A DNA stretch of 51,085 bases from Blautia sp. (lineage in GTDB: Bacteria; Bacillota; Clostridia; Lachnospirales; Lachnospiraceae), in assembly GCA_023667395.1 (NCBI GenBank), contig JAMPAC010000018.1, forward strand, positions 1 through 51,085. The letters run 5' to 3'. A model generated the notes under the pieces. The model worked only from the letters and a program-made list of their open reading frames with translations. It did not search any database and had not been told where the DNA came from. A program made the position numbers and the translations under genes. Shown piece by piece: positions 1-6,754 of this stretch (positions within the stretch are counted from its first letter, which is position 1; each line of letters begins with the position of its first letter).

Positions 1-120
1 GTTGGCAGTTAGTTCAGCACTGCGTTGCTCCGTCCGCACAGAACAGGGCAGCACGCCTCCGCCGTCCCTTAATCTGCAAATCCCCAAGCCGCCAGCCATC
101 ATCGTGTCCGAACTGCTACC
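1..120 (-). repeat. Interspersed repeat, family 1, copy 1
   Basis: Read on the minus strand, this stretch begins GGTAGCAGTTCGGAC and ends GCTGAACTAACTGCCAAC. A second copy with the same ends and a strongly matching right half (for example CCTGTTCTGTGCGGACGG) lies on the plus strand at 50581-50695. The ends are imperfect inverted repeats of each other (GCAGTT...TTCAGC), and no ORF fits inside. This suggests a small non-autonomous element. The left edge coincides with the window edge, so the element could extend further. Confidence 0.6.
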
Positions 121-233
121 TCACAGCAACCTGCTTTTTACATAACCGCTTTACAAACCGACAAATTTCTAATAAACTAAAGGAAGTATTATTCCGGTAT
201 TTTAAAATATAGTAAATAGGGGAAAATTCTGAC

Positions 234-719
234 ATGGGAAAAAAAGCCACAAAAGCAGCTGACAATATGTACTACCTGGCGCGTTCCGAGGCGGCAAAGA
301 CGAACAGCGACTTCACCAGCCGGGAAAAGGCGGCTGAGATCGTCGGCATCGACCGCACGCGGCTGGCCAGGATCGAACTGGATACCATCTCGCCCTACCC
401 CGAGGAAGTGAGCGCCATGGCGGAAGCCTATAATGCCCCGGAACTCTGCAACGCCTACTGTGCCCGGGAATGCCCCATCGGCAGAAAAAGCGTCCCTGAG
501 GTAACCATAGACGACTTCGACCGCCTGGCCCTGAAAGTCCTGGGCTCCCTGAAAGACATCGACTCCCTCCGTGCCTCCCTGATCGCCATTTCCGAGGACG
601 GCGTGATTGAGGAAAACGAACGTCCCGCTTTCCAGGCAATCCTGGATTCCCTGGAAAAGATCAGCACCAACGCCAAAGCGCTTCAGCTGTGGGCCATCAA
701 GAACATAAGGCTGAAGTGA
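234..719 (+). CDS. XRE-type helix-turn-helix regulator
   Basis: This 161-residue protein has an N-terminal Cro/C1-type helix-turn-helix at about residues 28-70: a segment starting SREKAAEIVGID, then RTRLARIE as the likely recognition helix. It is followed by a cysteine-bearing segment (CNAYCARECPIG, near residue 73) and a charged helical C-terminus. I know this cysteine arrangement from small Lachnospiraceae XRE proteins of unknown target. The start is ATG with an AGGGGA ribosome-binding site 10 bases upstream. It stands alone, divergent in context from the neighbouring transporter lipoprotein. The DNA target is unknown; a DNA-binding role is inferred from the fold. Confidence 0.75.
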   Translation: MGKKATKAADNMYYLARSEAAKTNSDFTSREKAAEIVGIDRTRLARIELDTISPYPEEVSAMAEAYNAPELCNAYCARECPIGRKSVPEVTIDDFDRLALKVLGSLKDIDSLRASLIAISEDGVIEENERPAFQAILDSLEKISTNAKALQLWAIKNIRLK

Positions 720-848
720 ACGCGTCGGCTGTACGGTGCAGACAGACTGCCCCGTCCAAATCTAACGCCCTGATGCAGGCGGCGCTACCCTCACTGCATC
801 ATGCGCAGACCATGGCAGTTCATTGCCCACAGGAATCAAACTGCCATG

Positions 849-898
849 CAAAAAAGGGTATCGCAAAATCATCAAAACTGCTGATCCTGCAATACCCC
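849..898 (-). terminator. Intrinsic terminator of the solute-binding lipoprotein gene
   Basis: On the minus strand, GGGTATTGCA pairs with TGCGATACCC across a loop of about 22 bases and is followed by TTTTTTG. It sits just after the stop codon of the gene ending at 916. Confidence 0.65.
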
Positions 899-915
899 GT
901 AAACGTTATCCCTGC

Positions 916-1947
916 TTATTTCGCCGCCTCTTCCGCAAACTCCCTCGTCACCAGATCCCCATAGGGCACCCGCTCTTTCAGCACCCCGGAATCATCCAGG
1001 ATATTCTGCAGCAGGTCAAAGGCGTCCTCCTCAAAGACCAGGTTGTCTTTCCAGGTATCCTGATCATAATACCGCCCCACGATGGTGGTCAGGGTCTCCA
1101 TATCCGTCTCCGGGAACTGGGGCTCGATGGCTTCCGCAATCTCTTCCGGGGTATGCCCCTGCACAAAATCCATGCCTTTCTGGAGGGCATTCGTAAACGC
1201 CTGCACTACATCCTTATTTTTCTCCAGATAACTCTTCTTGGCGGAGAATGAGGTGTATGGCACATAACCGGAATCCTCGCCCAGGGATGCCACCACATAG
1301 CCCTCGCCTTTCTGCTCCAGCGCGGTGGCGTGGGGCTCGAATTCCACCGTGAAATCCCCCTGCCCACCTGAAAACGCCGCCGCAGTGGATCCGAAATCGA
1401 TGCTCTGGTCAATGGCCAGATCCGCCATGGGATCGATGCCGTTTTTATTCAGGATATACTCGAATACCATCTCAGGCATGCCGCCTGCCCTGCCTCCCAG
1501 CACATCCTTTCCCACCAGCATATTCCATTCAAAGTTGTCGATGGGTTCCCTGGATACAAGGAAATTCCCTGCACGCTGGGTCAGCTGCGCGAAATTCACC
1601 ACATAATCCTCCGTGCCGCCCGCATAGGTATAGATCGTACTCTCGCTTCCCATGAAACCGATATCCGCTTCCCCGGTCAGCACCGCCGTCATGGTCTTAT
1701 CCGCGCCGAAGCCCGTGACCAGTTCTATATCGATGCCCTCCTCCGCGAAGTAGCCTTTCTCGATCGCCACATACATGGGGGCGTAGAAAATGGAATGGGC
1801 CACCTCATTCAGAACCACTTTCGTCTTTCCGCTCTCCCCGGTTTTTCCGCCGTCCCCGCAGCCTGACAGCGCGGCCATGGCAGTCGCCGCCGCAAGCGCT
1901 ACCGCCAACGTTCTTTTGCCAAACAGCCTTTTCATAGATAATCTCAT
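916..1947 (-). CDS. NMT1/SsuA-type ABC transporter solute-binding lipoprotein
   Basis: This 343-residue protein has a lipoprotein signal peptide (basic start, hydrophobic run, lipobox ALSGC near residue 30). The mature part is an NMT1/ThiY/SsuA-type periplasmic-binding fold: an early NEVAHSIFYAPMYVAIEKG segment, then EEGIDIELVTGFGADK, followed by GEADIGFMG. The family binds small organic molecules (sulfonates, nitrate, pyrimidine precursors of thiamin) outside the membrane and passes them to an ABC permease. No permease or ATPase gene is in the window, so the substrate cannot be assigned. Its start ATG has a GGGAGG site 5 bases upstream, and a second ATG lies 12 bases downstream. Confidence 0.85.
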   Translation of the reverse strand: MRLSMKRLFGKRTLAVALAAATAMAALSGCGDGGKTGESGKTKVVLNEVAHSIFYAPMYVAIEKGYFAEEGIDIELVTGFGADKTMTAVLTGEADIGFMGSESTIYTYAGGTEDYVVNFAQLTQRAGNFLVSREPIDNFEWNMLVGKDVLGGRAGGMPEMVFEYILNKNGIDPMADLAIDQSIDFGSTAAAFSGGQGDFTVEFEPHATALEQKGEGYVVASLGEDSGYVPYTSFSAKKSYLEKNKDVVQAFTNALQKGMDFVQGHTPEEIAEAIEPQFPETDMETLTTIVGRYYDQDTWKDNLVFEEDAFDLLQNILDDSGVLKERVPYGDLVTREFAEEAAK

Positions 1948-2020
1948 AAAAACCTCCCTTTCTTGTGATGATTTATCTTATGAGATATCCATGAAAAAAG
2001 TGACAAAAATCCGCTGACGC

Positions 2021-2440
2021 TTACAGCGCCGCTTTGATCTTCTCGATCATCCCCGCATACTCCGCATCCGTAAGGAAAGTCTTCCCGGGATTCATCTGGA
2101 ACGTGCCGCCCCACTCGTCCCCGCCCTCATACTTGGGGCAGAGGTGCATGTGCAGATGACACCCCGTATCGCCGTAGGCTCCGTAATTCAGCTTATCCGG
2201 GTGGAAAGCCGCATGGATCGCCTTGGCGGCATGGGCCACATCCGCCATGAACAGATCCCGCTCCTCATCGGAAATATCAACGATCTCGCTGACATGATCC
2301 TTGTACGCCACAATACATCTGCCGGGCTTTGACTGCTCCTTGAACAGGATCAGGCTGCTGACTTTCAGGTCGCAGATAAAGATGCCGAACTTGTCCAGCA
2401 GTTCCCCTCTCATACAATAACCGCAATTAGAATCTTTCAT
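2021..2440 (-). CDS. HIT family protein (nucleotide hydrolase/transferase fold)
   Basis: This 139-residue protein carries the histidine-triad motif HLHMHL near residue 97, whose middle histidine is the usual nucleophile for nucleoside phosphoramidates or dinucleotides. An N-terminal CGYC pair may bind zinc, as in several HIT subfamilies. I chose the ATG at 2440 because GGAGG lies 8 bases upstream; a longer reading frame exists but it overlaps the end of the DUF1836 gene. The gene directly follows the DUF1836 gene and is probably co-transcribed with it. The substrate is unknown. Confidence 0.85.
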   Translation of the reverse strand: MKDSNCGYCMRGELLDKFGIFICDLKVSSLILFKEQSKPGRCIVAYKDHVSEIVDISDEERDLFMADVAHAAKAIHAAFHPDKLNYGAYGDTGCHLHMHLCPKYEGGDEWGGTFQMNPGKTFLTDAEYAGMIEKIKAAL

Positions 2441-2441
2441 G

Positions 2442-3116
2442 TTACATTCCTCCGTTTTCCGGCTTTTCGCCCTTATTATTTTTCTTTTTTCCTTCACCTT
2501 TCGCCGCCGCACGGCCGGCTGCCCTCTCCTGCGCCAGTTCGTCCACGATCTTCTCGATCATCAGCTTTTTCACATACACGTCATAACTGAGGGCGCAGAT
2601 AAAGGAAAACTTCCGCAGGAAATCCGTGCTGTCCTCCGGCGCGTCCTGAAAGGTCTGCTCCGCCGCGCGGTATTTCCTGATGACATCCTTTTTCAGCGTC
2701 TCGACCTCCGCTTTCTCCATGCTGAAGACCTCTTTATAAATCTTCTCCAGGTTAAAATCACCGTCCGTCTGAAAATACTTCTCCGTGATGGGCTTCAGCA
2801 GCGTCTGGATATCGTTGATGGACAGGATACCCTTGTAATAGTAGATAAAAATCAGCAGCAGCACATGCTCCTTGGAATATTTCTTTTTCACAGGCGGCGG
2901 CAAAAGGTCGTTTTTCGCGTAATTATTGATCATGGTCTTGGTCAGGATCTTATCCTCATCCGGGAATCTGGATGAAGACCTGAGTTTCGTATCCATGAAA
3001 GTAGTGACCTGATCCATATACAGATCGATGTTGGGAATATCGTCAGGATCGATATGCTGTATCCTGTCAAGGCTTGCCAGTATGCTGTTCAGTAAATCCC
3101 CATTGTTGATCGTCAT
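2442..3116 (-). CDS. DUF1836 domain protein
   Basis: This 224-residue soluble protein resembles the DUF1836 family of Firmicutes: an N-terminal helical segment, a middle part with LPPPVKKKYSKEHVLLLIFIYYYKG followed by IQTLLKPI, and a Lys/Gly-rich tail. The middle part looks like a MerR-like winged helix, so a regulatory role is possible, but I cannot name a function. A GAGGA ribosome-binding site precedes the ATG. The 3' end abuts the HIT gene (stop at 2442, next ATG at 2440), which indicates translational coupling. Confidence 0.75.
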   Translation of the reverse strand: MTINNGDLLNSILASLDRIQHIDPDDIPNIDLYMDQVTTFMDTKLRSSSRFPDEDKILTKTMINNYAKNDLLPPPVKKKYSKEHVLLLIFIYYYKGILSINDIQTLLKPITEKYFQTDGDFNLEKIYKEVFSMEKAEVETLKKDVIRKYRAAEQTFQDAPEDSTDFLRKFSFICALSYDVYVKKLMIEKIVDELAQERAAGRAAAKGEGKKKNNKGEKPENGGM

Positions 3117-3307
3117 GTAGATTCCTCGCTTCCGTACCGATTGGATGGTATTTCTTTTATTATATAGTATTCAAAACTACATGGCAACAATTTCTTTTTT
3201 GCTCGCTGAACTGTTATCTTTACATTGCAATCCTGATGTGCTAAAATGAAGTCCGTAGAACTGTAAAACTTTACAGTGTAAAAGTAACTGGAGAGGTGCT
3301 GCATGCA

Positions 3308-3625
3308 ATGAATAAGAAAATTAAGACTGAAGCTGTGGATTCCCTGTTTGACGCGGTTCTCTGCCTGAGAACCCGGGAGGAATGCTACAATTTCTTCGAA
3401 GATTTATGTACTGTCAACGAACTGCTTTCCCTGTCCCAGCGTTTTGAAGTGGCTTCCATGCTGACAAAGCGCAAGACCTATCTGGAGATTGCGGAAAAGA
3501 CCGGCGCATCCACCGCCACCATCAGCCGCGTGAACCGTTCCCTGAATTATGGCAACGACGGATATGAAATGGTATTCGGGCGCATGGAAAATCCAGGTGC
3601 AGATGAGAAAAACAATCTTACATAA
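3308..3625 (+). CDS. YerC/YecD family TrpR-like regulator
   Basis: This 105-residue protein has the TrpR/YerC fold: the segment LLSLSQRFEVASMLTKRKTY resembles the TrpR core, and EIAEKTGASTATISRVNRSL is the helix-turn-helix. Family members bind DNA; YerC itself has no agreed effector. I place the start at ATG 3308 because GGAGAGG lies 11 bases upstream; the upstream GTG at 3296 overlaps that site. The gene is transcribed away from DUF1836, with about 190 bases between them holding a GCTGAACTGTTAT motif at 3205-3217. Confidence 0.85.
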   Translation: MNKKIKTEAVDSLFDAVLCLRTREECYNFFEDLCTVNELLSLSQRFEVASMLTKRKTYLEIAEKTGASTATISRVNRSLNYGNDGYEMVFGRMENPGADEKNNLT

Positions 3626-3635
3626 AAATGATCAA

Positions 3636-3662
3636 CAGCCCCCGGCATTGCACCGGGGGCTG
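3636..3662 (-). terminator. Intrinsic terminator between yerC-like and bactofilin genes
   Basis: CAGCCCCCGG and CCGGGGGCTG form a perfect 10-bp stem with a 7-base loop. On the minus strand it is followed by a T-rich stretch (CATTTTTATG), so it best serves the bactofilin transcript; it may also stop the converging plus-strand gene. Confidence 0.8.
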
Positions 3663-3677
3663 CCGCAATCTGTATTA

Positions 3678-4166
3678 CTACTCCTCCGAAGAATGAAATA
3701 CGGATTCGGAACCGTCGTCCCTGTTGGCATCCTCCACTTCTTTCAGCGCTTCTTCAATGGCCGCTTTCGCGGTTTTCTTACCTGCCTTTACAGCCTTGGA
3801 ACTGGGTCTCGGCCTCTTGCCGGGAACCTCCTGGTTCATGTTACAGCTTCCCTGGAATATTGCGTTCTCATCAATAACGATGGTCTTGGTAGTGATATCC
3901 CCCAATACCCTCGCCGTGGATGTCAGTTCTGTCTTCTCAGGCGCATTGATGCTGCCTATGATCTCGCCTCCGATAATGGCAACCTTGGCCTCAATATCGC
4001 CGTTGATCACACCTGTTGCTCCCAGGATCACCGTCTCCGTGACATTGATGTCACCGTTGATCGTACCGTCGATCCTTACGCTCCCCCCTGAGGTGAAATC
4101 ACCGTTACATTCCGCGTCCCTGCCGATGATCGTCGTGATTTTGATCTCATTTTTCTTCCCTATCAT
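3678..4166 (-). CDS. Bactofilin family cytoskeletal protein
   Basis: This 162-residue protein matches bactofilins (DUF583): a right-handed beta-helix core at about residues 15-115 with regular small turns (DFTSGGSVRIDGTINGDI, then VNGDIEAK-like repeats), flanked by a short N-terminal tail and a charged, disordered C-terminus rich in Lys, Ala and Glu. Bactofilins polymerise without nucleotide and position cell-wall enzymes. GGAGG precedes the ATG. It lies directly downstream of a LytM-like membrane protein gene on the same strand, the pairing seen for bactofilin-peptidase modules in other bacteria, which suggests that the two act together in wall growth or shape. Confidence 0.9.
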   Translation of the reverse strand: MIGKKNEIKITTIIGRDAECNGDFTSGGSVRIDGTINGDINVTETVILGATGVINGDIEAKVAIIGGEIIGSINAPEKTELTSTARVLGDITTKTIVIDENAIFQGSCNMNQEVPGKRPRPSSKAVKAGKKTAKAAIEEALKEVEDANRDDGSESVFHSSEE

Positions 4167-4214
4167 TTTTATCCTCCATCCTATACAATTACATTTATTC
4201 GAAATATACTGCTC

Positions 4215-4940
4215 CTACCCCTTGATCGTAAGCAATTCCATAGGATCAATATATTCGTTATCCCTCATCATCTGGTAGCCGAGTTTACTGTCATCGTCGC
4301 CGATCAGGAAAAGCGTGGCTCCCTGTTTCACCGTCCCGCCCTGTTTTACCATCACATCACCCTGACTGCGGTAAATGGTAATATACCCGTTTCCATGATC
4401 CACCCAGACATTGTGTCCATACTCCGCGTCGTCATTCACCGCGATCACGGTTCCGTTGGCGGTAGCGATCACCATGGCGCCGGAAGACGCCGTGAAAATA
4501 CACATGGGATCCCCCTCTGTGGCTTCCTCCATCGTTGCCAGTCCGGTCAGCGGGAATTCGCTGGGAGTGGTCAGCCCCTCCAGCTGCGCCAGCAATGCTG
4601 TCTCACTCTCCACTTTCTGATTGACGGTATCACTGAGGATCTGGATCCTCTCATTCTGCGCCGCCAGCTGGGTCTCCAGTTCCGCGTTCCGCACCGTCAG
4701 TTCCTGATTCTGTGCGGTCAACTGCTCTACCTCGGCATCTGATCTGGTGGTCTGTTGAAGCGTGTCCCCCGTCTCATAATACAGATATCCTATCGCAGTG
4801 CCGAAAAACACACAGAAGATAACTGTCAGTGTCCATACTACCCATGGCCGGATGCGGAACTGCTTTAATTTTACATCAACAGCGTCCGATGTGACAAGCA
4901 CAACATGGTTTCTTTTCCGCTTATGCCCTTTTCTTCCCAT
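4215..4940 (-). CDS. Membrane-anchored, degenerate M23/LytM-domain protein
   Basis: This 241-residue protein has a basic cytoplasmic start, one membrane helix (about residues 33-53), a coiled coil (about 60-120, QLTAQNQELTVRNAELETQL) and a C-terminal LytM fold (about 145-240). The fold keeps the VWVDHGNGYITIY strand, but the zinc site is lost: the expected A-H before L reads RSQ, and the terminal HLHF-type motif reads GYQMM. It is therefore probably not a peptidase but a scaffold or activator, like EnvC/NlpD-type LytM proteins. It is co-directional with the bactofilin gene 48 bases downstream. GGAGG lies 9 bases before the ATG. Confidence 0.85.
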   Translation of the reverse strand: MGRKGHKRKRNHVVLVTSDAVDVKLKQFRIRPWVVWTLTVIFCVFFGTAIGYLYYETGDTLQQTTRSDAEVEQLTAQNQELTVRNAELETQLAAQNERIQILSDTVNQKVESETALLAQLEGLTTPSEFPLTGLATMEEATEGDPMCIFTASSGAMVIATANGTVIAVNDDAEYGHNVWVDHGNGYITIYRSQGDVMVKQGGTVKQGATLFLIGDDDSKLGYQMMRDNEYIDPMELLTIKG

Positions 4941-4967
4941 AAATAGTCACCTCCGGTAAACTACTCC

Positions 4968-4996
4968 ATTTTACCATAAGTGAACTTTTACATCAA
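4968..4996 (-). promoter_or_regulatory. Promoter of the LytM-bactofilin operon
   Basis: On the minus strand, TTGATG and TAAAAT are separated by 17 bases, with TAAAAT ending about 28 bases before the ATG of the LytM gene. Confidence 0.6.
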
Positions 4997-5069
4997 TGTC
5001 ATGTTAATATTTTTGTAACAATTTTCTAAAATATTGTGAAATGGTTGTGCAATTTTACAGGTAAATATA

Positions 5070-5846
5070 CTATAAACGGCATATCTTTAACACTTTTTCC
5101 CATTCCAAAGTCCCCCCGAACAGGTCCAGGGCGCTCCCGATGGTCACATTCAACCGGTTATTGCCAAGCCTGCGAAGCTGTTCCAGGTCTTCATAACTGT
5201 GCACCCCGCCCGCATAGGTCACGGGCTTTTTCCCCCACTGTCCCAGCAGGACGGCAAGCTCCCTTTCGATCCCCCGGGCCTTGCCTTCCACATCCACCGC
5301 ATGGATCAGGAATTCGTCGCAATAATCCGCAAGCCTGTCCAGAAGTTCCCCGTCCATCTTTTCTTCCGTCAGCTTCTGCCAGCGATCCGTCACTACCCGG
5401 TATCCCTCTTCCGCCCTTTTACAGCTGACATCCAGCACCAGGCGTTCCTTTCCCACGGCTTCCGCCATTTTTTTTAATTTATCATAATGGATCCTGCCGT
5501 CCTGGAAGACATAGGAGGTGACGATCACATGGGAGGCGCCTGCCTGCAGGTACTCCTCCGCATTTTCCGGAGTAATGCCTCCCCCCACCTGAAGTCCTCC
5601 AGGGTAAGCCCGTAGTGCCGAAAAAGCCTGCTGCCTGGAAGCCTCATAATATTCGCTGTCCCGGGCGTTCAACAGGATAATATGCCCGCCTTTCAGCCCG
5701 GAACGCCGGTAAATATCCGCAAAATACGCCGCATCCTGCTGCGCCACGAAATTCTCCTCCGCCCGGTCTCCCGCATCCCTGAGGCTCCCCCCTACAATCT
5801 GCTTTACCCGTCCGTTATGGATATCGATACATGGTCTGAATTCCAA
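5070..5846 (-). CDS. hisA: HisA, eukaryotic-type ProFAR isomerase
   Basis: This 258-residue TIM-barrel protein catalyses the Amadori rearrangement of ProFAR to PRFAR in histidine synthesis. Its N-terminus (EFRPCIDIHNGRVKQIVGGS) and layout (LQVGGGIT, later VTYAGGV and LNVTIGSALDLFGG) resemble the plant/fungal HIS6 type more than bacterial HisA. The first acid is the Asp of CIDIH. The start is TTG at 5846, which gives the conserved N-terminus; GGGATTGG lies upstream. No other his gene is nearby, whereas bacterial hisA usually sits in a his operon. Function is assigned by family; substrate use is unproven. Confidence 0.85.
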   Translation of the reverse strand: MEFRPCIDIHNGRVKQIVGGSLRDAGDRAEENFVAQQDAAYFADIYRRSGLKGGHIILLNARDSEYYEASRQQAFSALRAYPGGLQVGGGITPENAEEYLQAGASHVIVTSYVFQDGRIHYDKLKKMAEAVGKERLVLDVSCKRAEEGYRVVTDRWQKLTEEKMDGELLDRLADYCDEFLIHAVDVEGKARGIERELAVLLGQWGKKPVTYAGGVHSYEDLEQLRRLGNNRLNVTIGSALDLFGGTLEWEKVLKICRL

Positions 5847-6028
5847 ATTTTTCCAATCCCTTTCTCTTTTATTATAAAGAATCCTTACATTTTCTGACCT
5901 GGTTCCTTATGTATATTTTTTTTTTCACTCCACATACTACTCACAAATCACCCAATATCAGGACTTTATGGCGTTGATTTTAAATCAGCAGAATCATGTC
6001 CGTAAAAAGCGGACGAGGAGGTGTAATT

Positions 6029-6682
6029 ATGAAAAAACCAAATCATCTGAAAGGAGCTAAAAAGCTCCTTGCGTTAAGCCTGGCGCTTACCTTTCTGTGT
6101 TTTGCCACATCCTGCGGCAATAACAACAATAATTCAGGCAACTCCGGCAGCATGGCCGGAAACGGTTCTTCATCAGAATCCGGAACCACAGGCGGCGACG
6201 GAAACGGCAATACCGCAAACGGAAGCACTGCGGGAAACAACAATACCGCAAATAATGGTACAAACAATGACAGCAACGGCATAACCGGAACCGGTGGCGC
6301 TGCCTCGGGGGACAACAGTTCCATCCTGGACGATGCCGGCAATACCATCACCAACGTATTGGATGACGTGATGGACGGCGCTTCGGATCTTACCAACGAT
6401 CTCATCGGCGACGGCGACAATTCCACCAATAATAATGGCAGCGGCATGAATACCGGCAACGGTAACAACACAGGTTCCGCAGCGGGTACGCCAACCGGAA
6501 CCACAACAGGCACCGGCACAGGTTCCACAACAGGTACTGGCACTGGCTCCACAACAGGTACTGGTACTGGCTCCACAACAGGCTCGACAACAGGTACTGG
6601 CACCGGCTCCACAACGGGCTCGGCGACCGGAACAGGAACCGGCGTCAATGGCGGCACCGCAAACGGAGCGGCTGCACAATAA
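6029..6682 (+). CDS. Low-complexity Gly/Thr/Asn-rich lipoprotein
   Basis: This 217-residue protein has a lipoprotein signal peptide with lipobox CFATSC near residue 25, then an almost entirely low-complexity mature chain. Asn/Gly/Ser-rich segments are followed by a short amphipathic part (about residues 100-130, SILDDAGNTITNVLDDVMDG) and tandem TGTGTGS-type repeats to the C-terminus. No catalytic domain is visible; it could be a wall spacer or a surface filler. I use ATG 6029, which has GAGGAGG 7 bases upstream. The repeated DNA at about 6520-6640 makes copy-number variation likely. Confidence 0.75.
   Translation: MKKPNHLKGAKKLLALSLALTFLCFATSCGNNNNNSGNSGSMAGNGSSSESGTTGGDGNGNTANGSTAGNNNTANNGTNNDSNGITGTGGAASGDNSSILDDAGNTITNVLDDVMDGASDLTNDLIGDGDNSTNNNGSGMNTGNGNNTGSAAGTPTGTTTGTGTGSTTGTGTGSTTGTGTGSTTGSTTGTGTGSTTGSATGTGTGVNGGTANGAAAQ
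6518..6640 (+). repeat. Tandem repeat encoding Thr-Gly-Ser units
   Basis: Units of the kind GGCTCCACAACAGGTACTGG recur about five times with small changes inside the lipoprotein gene, giving TGTGTGST protein repeats. Such tracts can change length by slippage. Confidence 0.7.
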
Positions 6683-6711
6683 CACAGCATGACCCCATTG
6701 GATTTAAAACA

Positions 6712-6752
6712 CCGGAAGCTCGCAGGGATTCCCTATGGGCTTCCGGCTTTTA
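6712..6752 (+). terminator. Intrinsic terminator after the low-complexity lipoprotein gene
   Basis: CCGGAAGC pairs with GCTTCCGG around a 19-base loop that has its own small GGG/CCC stem. The downstream sequence is CTTTTATCC. Confidence 0.55.
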
Positions 6753-6754
6753 TC

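Noticed and set aside
811-848. Hairpin CATGGCAGTT/AACTGCCATG as a terminator
   Set aside because: No T-run in the correct place on either strand; the nearby hairpin at 849-898 is the better terminator.
3113-3304. Short ORF upstream of the DUF1836 gene
   Set aside because: No family features, and it overlaps the intergenic control region.
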